Assembly (NCBI GenBank): GCA_016709445.1
Contig: JADJMV010000001.1
Location: 124,001-188,000, forward strand
Source of the DNA: Phycisphaerales bacterium
Lineage (GTDB): Bacteria; Planctomycetota; Phycisphaerae; Phycisphaerales; UBA1924
Length of the DNA: 64,000 bases
Direction: 5' to 3'
Numbering within the stretch: the first letter of the stretch is position 1; each line of letters opens with the position of its first letter. Below are positions 43,811-52,250 of the stretch, one piece after another. The notes beneath the pieces are model-generated. The model was given only the letters and a program-made list of their open reading frames with translations, did not search any database and was not told the origin of the DNA. Position numbers and translations under genes: made by a program.

Positions 43811-44941
43811 CTATTGCCCGAATAGGTTGGTCTGGCCGAACATGCCCTGGGCCTCGAAATGGGCGAGGGCCTCGTCCACGGAGGCGAACACCTTGGTGGC
43901 TGTCTCGGTGATGAATGGGCTCGGGGCTTTCTTGGGCTTCCAAACGACGTAGACCTCTTTCGTGTGCTCGAAGGCGTGCTGCAGTTCACGCTCGACCCCC
44001 GACGAGAGGCCGGGCATCCCGTTGGGCAGCTCGGGGACGTAGCTGACGATCATGTCGGACTGGTCGATCAGTTTGAAGTCCCGCATGTAGATCTGGCCGT
44101 CGATGTCGCCGGCGATATCCAGCACCTCGCGCACCCGGACCCTGATCGGTTCGCGGCTGGCCTTCGATCCCCCGAAGGAGTGGGGGGTGACATCGAGCCA
44201 GCCGTCCACGCGCCCCTCCTTGGCGGCCGCGAGGGCCCGGTCGAGGAGGAGCTTCTCATCGACATCGCCGGGATCGAACGTGATGAAGTGCTCGGCGAGT
44301 GCTGCGCGGAAGCGGTCGATCTCGGCGAGCACATCGGGCAGGTCGACGACATGACTCATCGGAAAGCTGGGGTAGACCCGCTTCATATCGGGGCGGCAGA
44401 CGAGCCGGAACAGCGTGCGGGTGGTGTCGGCGTGGCGTCCGCGGCTGAGGATGTAGAACTGGGAGCCCTTGACAGCCTTGGCCATCAGCTCGGTGGCGAG
44501 GATCTCCTCCTCGCGCCACACCATGCAGTCCTTGAGCGTGGCGTCCACGACGTGGTCGGCGTGGAGGCGGTGGTGGACGACCTCGATGTTGTCGACGAGA
44601 CAGATGAAGACATCGATGTTCAGCCGTTCGATCTGGTCGAAGTCGAACGCCGCGAAGAGGCCGTGCCGCCAGCGGAACGTGGCGTGGGTGTTGACGATGA
44701 GGTTGGGCTTGGCCGGGCTGTCGGAGATGACATCCTTGAACGCGGCACGCCGGAGCGAGGTCAGGCGGCTGATCGGCAGATCGAGGATCTTGCCGGGTCG
44801 GACGTCGGGGGCCTCGGCGTACATGATGTCGCCGACGTGATAGAGGTCGAGGCTCTCGCCCTGCCGTCCGGCGAAATCACGCGCCCGCTCCAGAAAGGGC
44901 TTCTTGTCCATGCCGACCTGGCCGGTGATGAGTGCTCGCAT
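43811..44941 (-). CDS. P-loop kinase-like protein with C-terminal nucleoside-deoxyribosyltransferase-like domain
   Basis: A 376-residue soluble protein. The N-terminal 200 residues read as an adenylate-kinase-like P-loop fold (MRALITGQVGMDKKPFLERA at the start, VFICLVDNIEVVHHRL and WREEEILATELMAKAVKGSQFYILSRG later). The loop is GQVGMDKK, so the final Lys-Ser/Thr of a standard Walker A is Lys-Lys. Residues about 285-345 resemble nucleoside 2-deoxyribosyltransferase-type folds: DQSDMIVSYVPELP, then LSSGVERELQHAF with Glu317 in the position of that family's catalytic Glu, and EVYVVWKP. A nucleotide-related enzyme or sensor is likely. I do not recognise a named family. It is monocistronic, with a terminator downstream. 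Confidence 0.75.
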   Translation of the reverse strand: MRALITGQVGMDKKPFLERARDFAGRQGESLDLYHVGDIMYAEAPDVRPGKILDLPISRLTSLRRAAFKDVISDSPAKPNLIVNTHATFRWRHGLFAAFDFDQIERLNIDVFICLVDNIEVVHHRLHADHVVDATLKDCMVWREEEILATELMAKAVKGSQFYILSRGRHADTTRTLFRLVCRPDMKRVYPSFPMSHVVDLPDVLAEIDRFRAALAEHFITFDPGDVDEKLLLDRALAAAKEGRVDGWLDVTPHSFGGSKASREPIRVRVREVLDIAGDIDGQIYMRDFKLIDQSDMIVSYVPELPNGMPGLSSGVERELQHAFEHTKEVYVVWKPKKAPSPFITETATKVFASVDEALAHFEAQGMFGQTNLFGQ

Positions 44942-45111
44942 GCGTTGGGCCTCTGTTGGGTTGAGGGCTGCCAGGAACTATAAGGTGCATGCCACGGGCG
45001 GGCCGAGGAGGTCGAGCCGCGCAACAGGGGACGCTTCTTAGGATGGAGCACCCGAGGCCCGACCGGCCGCGTAAAGGGAGTGGGTCGGCGCAGACCCAGA
45101 AGGGGGTGGCG

Positions 45112-46302
45112 ATGCACGTGAGCCCGGGAACCCTGTGGCGCCTGGCGGCGCTCGGCGCGGCGCTCGCCCTCGGCGCCTGCGGCGACGAGGACCCCTGGAA
45201 CGACCCGCTGCACAAGGCGGCGCTCGGCGCGACGTCGATCCGAGTCCGCAGCGGGGGAACATGCCACCGCGACGTCGAGACCGAGCAGATCCTGGCGGAG
45301 GTCACCGACGCCGCCGGGGTGGCCGACCTGCTCGCGATCATCGAGATCGATCCGGACGGCAGCGGCTTCCACTGCATGTGCTGCGGCGACCCGACGATCG
45401 AGTTCTACAAGGGTCATCAGCTGGTCCTCTCGCTCGGCTACCACCACGGGCGAAGCGTGCGATGGGTGGAGGGCTGGGAGGGCGACGGCCTGCTGACCGA
45501 CGAGAGCGCGACCAGGTTCGCGGACTGGATGACCGCCCACGGCATCCCGGGGCCGGCCGAAGAGCTGGCGCAGGGGCGCGCCCACGATCGGGCTGCCGCC
45601 CTGCGCGCCGAGCGGCAGATGGCGCTCATGCCCGCGGACCTGGTGGCGCGTCTGGGCAGCGCGCCCGACGAGGAGGCCGGCGCGGAGATCTTCCGCTCCA
45701 TGGGCGTCGAGGGTGCGAGGGTCGCCTTCGCCGTGCTCGGCGCGCACCGCGGTCCCTGGGATTCGAGCGATGCCTTCGAGGAATTCCTGACGCGATCGGT
45801 GCTCGACCCGATGGACGGATCGGTCCTTGCGGCGGCGATGGCCGGTCTCGGGGCGCGGACCCCCGAGGCCAGGGGCTGCGCCCGCTTTCTCTTCGGCGGG
45901 CACAACAAGCTCCAGCGCGTGGACGCCGCCGTGATCGACCGTGCCGCCGAGGCGATGTGCAGCGAGGTGCTTGCCGACGCCCCGGCGATCAACCGCCGGG
46001 CGACGCTCGCGGCCCTGGGCAGAGTCGGCACTCCCGACGCCGTCGCCATCCTGCGCCGGGTGCTCGCCGACGGCATGCCCGAGCCCGCGCCGGAGGATCC
46101 CATGGCCGCGGGCTCGACCTGGATCACGGCCATGCCCGGCTGGTCGGAGCTCAAGGACGCATCGAGCGACCTGACCATCGCCGCCGAAGCGCTGGCCGAG
46201 GCCGGGGACAGGGAGAGCCTTGGGCTGGTGGAGAGCCTCCTGGGAACCTGCCCGGAGGAGGACCGGGCACGGGTGGAGGCGGCGGCGGAACGCCTGCGCT
46301 GA
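45112..46302 (+). CDS. HEAT-like repeat lipoprotein
   Basis: A 396-residue lipoprotein. The signal ends in the lipobox LGAC, with the cysteine about residue 23, followed by a Gly-Asp-Glu-Asp start of the mature part. Residues 50-140 hold a small domain with Cys-rich FHCMCCGDPTIEFYKGHQL. The rest is helical and HEAT-like, with repeats such as RRATLAALGRVGTPDAVAILRRVL. The ATG at 45112 has an AAGGGGG ribosome site. It diverges from the P-loop gene. No known enzyme domain is seen; a scaffold at the membrane is the best guess. Confidence 0.75.
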   Translation: MHVSPGTLWRLAALGAALALGACGDEDPWNDPLHKAALGATSIRVRSGGTCHRDVETEQILAEVTDAAGVADLLAIIEIDPDGSGFHCMCCGDPTIEFYKGHQLVLSLGYHHGRSVRWVEGWEGDGLLTDESATRFADWMTAHGIPGPAEELAQGRAHDRAAALRAERQMALMPADLVARLGSAPDEEAGAEIFRSMGVEGARVAFAVLGAHRGPWDSSDAFEEFLTRSVLDPMDGSVLAAAMAGLGARTPEARGCARFLFGGHNKLQRVDAAVIDRAAEAMCSEVLADAPAINRRATLAALGRVGTPDAVAILRRVLADGMPEPAPEDPMAAGSTWITAMPGWSELKDASSDLTIAAEALAEAGDRESLGLVESLLGTCPEEDRARVEAAAERLR

Positions 46303-46755
46303 CTGCGGCGGTTCATCCGCGCTGCGTGCAGGGACAGAGCGGCGCATCACGCAGCACCTGCTGCAAACTCAGAATCCCGGCGGCAGCAAAGAGGAACAGA
46401 GCGACGCAAGGCCGCCCCCACGGAGGGGCGACGCAGTCCGACCGCGGGAATGAGCCGGGCGCCGGGAGTTGCTCGCTGGCGCCGCATTGGGCGGGGTGCT
46501 GCTCTAGGTGCTCATTGTGCGTGCAGTGGCGTTCCGGCACGAGCGCATGCCGAGTGCCGAGGAGCTCGGCGCGGTCGCCGAGATACGGGCGCGGGCCTCC
46601 GAGGGCCGGCTCTGGCCGCCGGTGCGCGTCGGGGGGTCGCACTTGACCCTGACGGGCCAGGAGTGAGATCGTCTCTCGTCGGCGAGGCGTTGTCGGGGCT
46701 GCACCCGTCGCGGCCTACACTGCCAGTCCAAGCCGCAACCCGATCGGAGGCCGCC
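46303..46755. other. Intergenic region with a possible gene remnant
   Basis: The plus strand has a 52-codon frame, GTG 46508 to TGA 46666, that reads like the tail of a small protein (VLIVRAVAFRHERMPSAEEL). Directly before it in the same frame a short hydrophobic stretch is ended by a TAG at 46505. Together they could be a decayed membrane protein, but there is no start signal, so no gene is called. The right end carries the ribosome site of sucD. Confidence 0.35.
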
Positions 46756-47739
46756 ATGGCTGTGCTCGTCAACAAGGACACCCGGGTCATTTGCCAGGGC
46801 ATCACCGGCGCCTTCGGGGCGGTGCACACCAAGGGCTGCCACCTCTATGGCACGAAGATGGTCGGCGGCGTGACCCCGGGCAAGGGCGGCACGAAGGATG
46901 CCAACGACCTGCCGGTGTTCGACACGGTGGACCAGGCGGTGCGGGCGACCGGCGCGAACGCGACGATGATCTTTGTGCCCCCGGGCTTCGCCGGCGACGC
47001 GATCCTCGAGGCCGCGGACGCGGGGATCAGCCTGATCTGCTGCATCACCGAGGGCGTGCCGGTGCAGGACATGGTGCGGGTCCGGGCGGTGCTCGACGAG
47101 CGGAACCTGGCGGCGCGGGGCGCCGACGTCCACCCGACGCGGCAGCTCATCACGCTCATCGGGCCCAACTGCCCGGGCATCATCAGCCCCGGCCCCAAGA
47201 CCGGGAGCGGCAAGTCCGGGAGCGACCCCTACACCAACGCCGGGTGCAAGATCGGCATCATGCCGGGCTACATCCACACACATGTGAGCGAGTCGAAGAC
47301 GGGCAAGGCCGTCGGCATTGTCAGCCGCAGCGGAACGCTGACCTATGAGGCCGTGTGGCAGACCAGCAACCTCGGCTTCGGGCAATCCACCTGCATCGGT
47401 ATCGGCGGCGACCCGGTGCGCGGGATGAACCACATCGACTCGATCAAGCTGTTCCAGGAGGACGCCGAGACGCAGGGCATCCTCATGATCGGCGAGATCG
47501 GCGGGACCGACGAGGAAGAGGCCGCGGCCTATATCAAGAAGCACGTCACCAAGCCCGTGGCGGCCTTCATCGCCGGGCGGACCGCACCCCCAGGCAAGCG
47601 GATGGGCCACGCCGGGGCCATCATCTCCGGCGGCGAGGGGACGGCCGACAGCAAGATCAAGGCCCTGCGCGAGGCCGGCGTCGTCGTCGCCGAGAGCCCG
47701 GCGGACATGGGCAAGGCGATGGCGCAGGCCATGGGGTGA
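46756..47739 (+). CDS. sucD: Succinate-CoA ligase alpha subunit (SucD)
   Basis: A 327-residue subunit that makes succinate, CoA and ATP or GTP from succinyl-CoA in the citric-acid cycle. The CoA-binding N-terminus (VICQGITGAFGAVHTKGCHLYGTKMVGGV), the IGPNCPGIISPG block and the phospho-His285 in GHAGAIISGGEGTADSKI are present. It is about 35 residues longer than Escherichia coli SucD, partly from an insertion after the ISPG block. A GGAGG ribosome site supports the ATG. The beta subunit gene sucC, normally directly upstream, is absent here. Confidence 0.94.
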   Translation: MAVLVNKDTRVICQGITGAFGAVHTKGCHLYGTKMVGGVTPGKGGTKDANDLPVFDTVDQAVRATGANATMIFVPPGFAGDAILEAADAGISLICCITEGVPVQDMVRVRAVLDERNLAARGADVHPTRQLITLIGPNCPGIISPGPKTGSGKSGSDPYTNAGCKIGIMPGYIHTHVSESKTGKAVGIVSRSGTLTYEAVWQTSNLGFGQSTCIGIGGDPVRGMNHIDSIKLFQEDAETQGILMIGEIGGTDEEEAAAYIKKHVTKPVAAFIAGRTAPPGKRMGHAGAIISGGEGTADSKIKALREAGVVVAESPADMGKAMAQAMG

Positions 47740-47853
47740 GGCGCAGAGCCGGGGCAGAGGGGGCGCGGATTCTGCGATCGGCGAGGTGCCCCCAGACGGA
47801 TCCAATGCCCGAAGGGCCTCAAGCGCACCGACCGGCGATCCGATGCGACCGGT

Positions 47854-48630
47854 ATGCCCACACCGCCAGGACCGCAGCCGGCCTGTCGCAGAACCGAATC
47901 ACTCCGGTGCCCGGTCTGCAAGTACGATCTCTGTGGGGCGGTTGTCCCCGGCTGTCCCGAGTGCGGGGCGGCGTTCGAGATTCGCGCCGCCGTCCGGGCC
48001 CGGCGACCCGCATTCGGAGCGACCTCAATACTGGGCGTGGCCCTCCTCGGCGGAGTGCTGGCCCTGCCCTTCTCCATCAACCGCGGCCTCCTCGTCGCGA
48101 TTCTCGATCCACTGGCCGGCACGATCGTCTTCGGTGGAACGGCCGCCGCCGGGCTCATTCTCTGCGGCTTCGCAGGATTGGCCGGCGCGGCGAGGGCCGT
48201 CGTCACACCCGGTCTGACCAAACCCGTGCGACGTCAGGCCATCCGGGAACTCCGGCTGCTCGCCTCGAGCGCGGGCGCACTGGGCGTTGTCGGCACGCTC
48301 CTGAGCATGGTGTGGCTCCTGTCGAATCTCGGTGATCCCTCCGAGGTCGGGCCCGGCATCGCCGCCAGCCTGCTCACGCTGCTCTACGGGACCGCTCTCA
48401 GCGCCGTGCTCCTCCTCGCCTCGTTCCTCGTCTCGCGCAGAGAGCCCGCGGTGCATTCCGATACCCGGGCGGCGGCCGCCACGCTCTGGGCCGGGGGCGT
48501 CACGGCGAGTCTGTGTGTCGTGGTGGTGCTCATTTCCTTCGCGGCACTGCGCTCGTTCTTCGTGGCCGCGCCCCTCACCCCGACCATCTCGGCGGCGGCC
48601 GGCGGTCCGGCTTCCGCGGATGGCAACTGA
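47854..48630 (+). CDS. Zinc-ribbon protein with MotA/ExbB-like membrane region
   Basis: A 258-residue membrane protein. The N-terminus has a zinc ribbon with CPVCKYDLCG at residues 19-28 and CPECG about ten residues later. Four hydrophobic segments follow (about residues 57-77, 84-113, 137-160 and 168-198), and a last one near 215-240. The block LLSMVWLLSNLGDPSEVGPGIAASLLTLLYGTALSAVLL closely follows the MotA/TolQ/ExbB proton-channel pattern. It may be a stator-like channel with a zinc-binding cytoplasmic head. No MotB/ExbD partner is adjacent. The ATG at 47854 is the first in the frame, without a strong ribosome site. Confidence 0.72.
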   Translation: MPTPPGPQPACRRTESLRCPVCKYDLCGAVVPGCPECGAAFEIRAAVRARRPAFGATSILGVALLGGVLALPFSINRGLLVAILDPLAGTIVFGGTAAAGLILCGFAGLAGAARAVVTPGLTKPVRRQAIRELRLLASSAGALGVVGTLLSMVWLLSNLGDPSEVGPGIAASLLTLLYGTALSAVLLLASFLVSRREPAVHSDTRAAAATLWAGGVTASLCVVVVLISFAALRSFFVAAPLTPTISAAAGGPASADGN

Positions 48631-48653
48631 GGCAGGGCCGGATACCCCGGGGG

Positions 48654-49490
48654 CTACGCCAATGGTCGGGTCGATCCCACGCCCGTGGCGGCGTCGTGCA
48701 GTTCCAGCACGCGCGCGGCATCCGGTGTCGGGGGCGCGTCGCCGAGCGTCTCGACCAAGCGGCAGACGGCAAACCGCGCCGATTCCTGCTCGTAGTGCCG
48801 GCTCCAGGGCTCTATGGGCCCAGGATCGCTGCCGTACGAGATGCGGCCCGGAGGCCGACCGAGACCCATGCGCCACGGCTTCGGCGAGAGCCTGGCGCGG
48901 TAGCAGCGTTGGGCGCGGCAGAGGTTGGCATAGCACTTGTCGGCCCCGAACCGTCGCAGCAGCCCCGCGGCTTCATCGCCGGAGGGATCGATCTCGGTCG
49001 CGGGAAGGAGGTATCGCAGGCCGGCGGCGGTCCTGTACACGCGGCCGGACCGGCCGCGGTCCTCGCCGACCCAAGCTCGAAGCTTCTTGATCAACTCGTC
49101 CGAGGGATCGGGCGGCCCGGCCTTCCTGCCGAACCAGCGGGCGAACGCCCGGGGACGCGGGAAGTCCACGTCCACGAACGGGACGCGGGCCGTATTGAGG
49201 ATCGTGGCGCCGTAGCGGTTGATCGTCACCGCCGCGGTGCGCGTCCCGTCGGCGCCGATGATGTCCTCGACCAGCGGCTCCGGGCGCGTCAGGTCCGCGT
49301 AGCGGTACCAGTCCCTCATCGCCTCGCCCGTCCGGAGTCGACGGGCCAGTTCGCCCAGCGCGCGATCGAGTTCGGCCTCGGCGGCCGCCGGGCTCAGGTC
49401 TGAACCCCGCCACAGAGCCCGGTGCTCGTCCCCGCCGTCGGGTGTCTCGACCGACACCTGCCCGTAGGCCCAGAATCGTGCGACGCGCAT
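48654..49490 (-). CDS. Conserved protein of unknown function
   Basis: A 278-residue soluble protein without signal peptide or membrane helix. Conserved-looking blocks are MRVARFWAYGQVSVETPDG at the start, RVYRTAAGLRYLLPATEIDP in the middle and GADKCYANLCRAQRCYRARLSPKPWRMGLGRPP near residue 205. I recall close relatives as hypothetical proteins in many bacteria but cannot name a family. The Arg-rich middle could bind nucleotides. The ATG at 49490 was chosen because the blocks start there; the frame is open further upstream. It is convergent with the zinc-ribbon gene and divergent from the zincin gene. Confidence 0.7.
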   Translation of the reverse strand: MRVARFWAYGQVSVETPDGGDEHRALWRGSDLSPAAAEAELDRALGELARRLRTGEAMRDWYRYADLTRPEPLVEDIIGADGTRTAAVTINRYGATILNTARVPFVDVDFPRPRAFARWFGRKAGPPDPSDELIKKLRAWVGEDRGRSGRVYRTAAGLRYLLPATEIDPSGDEAAGLLRRFGADKCYANLCRAQRCYRARLSPKPWRMGLGRPPGRISYGSDPGPIEPWSRHYEQESARFAVCRLVETLGDAPPTPDAARVLELHDAATGVGSTRPLA

Positions 49491-49644
49491 CGACCGGCTC
49501 CCTTCGTCCGCATTGTGCGCTCGGATCGGCGTCCACGCAACGACGACACGGCAATCGGGGACATGCCGTGCGGGTTTGGCCAGAATCCCGCCGAGGGCCA
49601 GCCGTCCGGGCGCGCCAGTGCTGGATTCCGGCCCGTCGCGCATC

Positions 49645-50663
49645 ATGGAGTTCATGAAGACGCGACGAAGCCGGTGGCTATCAATCATCCTCGGGGCGAC
49701 GCTCGCGGCGGGCGCTTCCGTGGCCTGTGCCCAGGACCATGGGACCCCCGCCGCCCCACCGGAAAGCGCCGGGCCAACCGTGCGGATCTCGGCCCGACCA
49801 CAGTGGGCCGTCTACATGCTCGCGCGGCAGCAGGCCGGGCTGCGGGAGCCGGCCGCATCCGTGAATCTCGCCGGGCTTGCGGCCAAGCTCCAGGATGTCG
49901 GCGGGCCCCGCATCTGGGCCCTCGTCGATGCGAGCCTGCTCGGAGAGGCCGATTTCAACAAGAGTGAGTGGCTCGAAGCGCTCCCCTGGACCGTGTCGCA
50001 GGCGCACACGCCGAGGAGACCCGCCGGGCGCTCGACGCATTCCTCAGCGCGTGGACCGCCGAGACCGGGGAGTACCTGCGGGGGGCTTGGCGCGAAGATG
50101 AGCACACACTCACGCGGAGGGCAGAGGCCATCCGCGGAGCGCTGACCGGCGCGGAACATCCGTTGCTCAACGACACGCTCCGCGCGCTGGGGCTCGACCC
50201 GCTCGGTTCGGTGAGGATCGAACTCGTCCCCGTGGCGCCACCGCCCGGCGCCGTCACGTATCGCACAGGCGACGGCCCGGTCAGTGTGGTGGGCGAGAGA
50301 GATCTCGACGACGACACTCTCCTGGAGGTCGCGCTGCACGAGGCGATCCACGGCTTTGATTCGCAGATGACCGGAGAGCGGGAAGACGTGCTCGCCCAGC
50401 TCCGCGACGGGCTTCGGGAAGCCGGTCTCGACGAGCGGGATCCGAGGTTCCGCGGCGCGTGGCACGCCCTGTTCTTCGTGCACGCGGCCGAAATGGTGCG
50501 ACGCGACGGGCGCCCGGAGTATGTCGACTACGGCGAGCGCTCCGGCGTGTACGCGAAGACCGGCCCGGTCGTCGGGGTGTTGCGAGCACTCTGGCCCCAG
50601 GTGCTCGAGGGCGACGTCTCGCGGGGCGCGTTCATCCGGAGCGTCGTGGACGCGATCAAGTAA
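49645..50663 (+). pseudogene. Secreted zinc-metallopeptidase-like protein, split by a one-base frameshift
   Basis: Part one, in the frame starting at the ATG at 49645 (or 49654), has a signal peptide (MKTRRSRWLSIILGATLAAGASVACAQ) and runs to SEWLEAL. Part two, one frame away, goes on with DRVAGAHAEETRRALDAFL and carries LLEVALHEAIHGFDSQM, a zincin HExxH motif, followed by a helical region to the stop at 50663. The frames join at a CCCC run (49983-49986); one more C gives a continuous protein of about 340 residues. The family is not recognised. The 3' end overlaps the convergent PH-like gene by eight bases. Confidence 0.75.
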
Positions 50664-51309
50664 GTGCAGACGCGGCAGGCGCAGCCGCCGCTTCGGCGCG
50701 GTGAATCTCCCCGGTGACCTCCGCGACGCTGCCGACCCCCAAGAAGCCCCGCGGCACGAATACGGTCCTTCCGTTGATCCGCCCGCCCCATCGCACACCC
50801 GAGGTCACCCGGTCGAATATGAGATCGCCAGAGCCGTCGCGTCGGATGCGCGACTCCATCCGGGTCGAGAGTGGAAACTCGTACGCTTCCACAGACCACC
50901 CAGATCCCAGGCGTGGCCGCACCGTGATCGCCCGCCTCCCCGTGAGCACGTACGCCGTCTTCCCGGCCCTGCTCGCCTCCCGGAACGGTGTGGCGGCGTG
51001 CCAAAGCCCGAGGCCCAGAACCACGGTCCCGATGGTCGCCATGAAGAAGAAGAACACCAGCGGCGGAACACCGCCCCGCGCCGTTGAGTGGCTGCCAGCG
51101 AATGGCATGGCCGCCAACGCGCCCCAGAAGCAGGCGAAGACCACGAGCGCGAGCCCGCTGAGACCCTGGGCCCAGTGCGAGGCGCAAACCGCACCGGGGC
51201 GAGGCTGGCCCACCCAGCGGACCGACTCGTCGGGATGGAGTGTCGAGCGAACGGTCTCGCCCGTCACCGGTGGGAGTGTGCCGAGAATCGTCCCCGTCCC
51301 CTCTTGCAT
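50656..51309 (-). CDS. Membrane protein with a PH-like domain
   Basis: A 217-residue protein. HPDESVRWVGQPRPG near residue 25 is the usual opening of bacterial PH-like membrane proteins. Two hydrophobic segments follow (about residues 47-68 and 83-105). Then comes a beta-rich domain with AYVLTGRRAITVRP and a string of basic turns (MESRIRRDGSGDLIFDRV). The C-terminus is Ala-rich. These proteins are of unknown job. It converges on the zincin gene with an eight-base overlap of the ends. Confidence 0.75.
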   Translation of the reverse strand: MQEGTGTILGTLPPVTGETVRSTLHPDESVRWVGQPRPGAVCASHWAQGLSGLALVVFACFWGALAAMPFAGSHSTARGGVPPLVFFFFMATIGTVVLGLGLWHAATPFREASRAGKTAYVLTGRRAITVRPRLGSGWSVEAYEFPLSTRMESRIRRDGSGDLIFDRVTSGVRWGGRINGRTVFVPRGFLGVGSVAEVTGEIHRAEAAAAPAASALT

Positions 51310-51361
51310 CGACGAATGATATCCGGGATCGCCCGCAGACCTTGAGACGACACCCTGCGCT

Positions 51362-52204
51362 TCAGGCCGGCGCGGGGCGCCCGTGGAGCACCGGCATCTC
51401 GCGGAGGTACTCCTGCGCCGGCGGACAATCGGACCGGCCGAATCCGTCGTAGGTGCCGTCGTAGCAGATGTCGCCCTTGTGGAGCATCACGACGCGGGGG
51501 CTCAGGCGACGAAGCAGTTCCTTGTCGTGCGTCACGATGATGGTCGTGCGCTGCTCGTTGCCGTGCCGCTTGCGGTTGTGCATCGCCCAGATCAACTCGT
51601 GGATATTGCCGCTCACCACCGGGTCCAACCCCGTGGTCGGCTCGTCGTAGAAAATCGCCGCCGGATCGATCGCGATGGCGCGGGCGATCGCAACCCGCTT
51701 GGCCATGCCGCCGGAGAGTTCGTCGCGGTCCTTGTTGATCACGTCGTCCACATCGAGCGAGCAGGCCGCGAGGCTCTCCCGGGCTCGCCGCATGATCTCC
51801 TTCTCCGGAAGCTCCAGGTTCTCACGGAGCAGCAGCGCGATGTTGTCGTAGACGGTCCCGCTGAAGAGCGCGTTCCGTTGGAAGACCACGGCCCAGTGGA
51901 GCCGGATTCGGGACAGAACTGATTCACCAGCCCTAGTGATGTCGACGAGGGGCACGCCCTTGCGTCCGTGATCGGCCGCGAACACCCGCCCCGAGCTGGC
52001 CTCGAGCAGGCGGAGCATGCAGTCCAGCAGCACAGTCTTGCCCGACCCCGACGCGCCCACGATGGCGACGATCTCGCCGCGCCGCACCTCCAGATCGATG
52101 CCGCGCAGCACCGCTCGTCCGCCGAACGCCTTGGCGAGGCCTTCGGTGCGGAGCTCGGCGGGGCCCTGATGGCCCTCGCTCGGGGCTGGATGCGCCGGGG
52201 GCAT
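51362..52204 (-). CDS. ABC ATPase, MlaF-like
   Basis: A 280-residue ATPase of the MlaF/Mkl group that drives lipid transport for outer-membrane asymmetry. Walker A GASGSGKTV, the Q-loop region VVFQRNALFSGTVYDNIALLL, the signature LSGGMAKRVAIARAIAIDP and Walker B AIFYDEPTTGLDP followed by IIVTHD are all in order. ELSGGMAKR is characteristic of the Mla group. The ATG at 52204 was chosen over GTGs nine and six bases upstream. It has no MlaE permease or MCE partner on its own strand; a second such ATPase with an MCE gene lies at 54330. Confidence 0.87.
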   Translation of the reverse strand: MPPAHPAPSEGHQGPAELRTEGLAKAFGGRAVLRGIDLEVRRGEIVAIVGASGSGKTVLLDCMLRLLEASSGRVFAADHGRKGVPLVDITRAGESVLSRIRLHWAVVFQRNALFSGTVYDNIALLLRENLELPEKEIMRRARESLAACSLDVDDVINKDRDELSGGMAKRVAIARAIAIDPAAIFYDEPTTGLDPVVSGNIHELIWAMHNRKRHGNEQRTTIIVTHDKELLRRLSPRVVMLHKGDICYDGTYDGFGRSDCPPAQEYLREMPVLHGRPAPA

Positions 52205-52250
52205 GGGCACCACGATAGCTCCGCAGCGGGGAGTACGATCTGGGCAGCCT

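Noticed and set aside
46508..46666. A 52-codon frame before sucD as a gene
   Set aside because: There is no ribosome site, and a TAG separates it from the hydrophobic part; at most a decayed gene.
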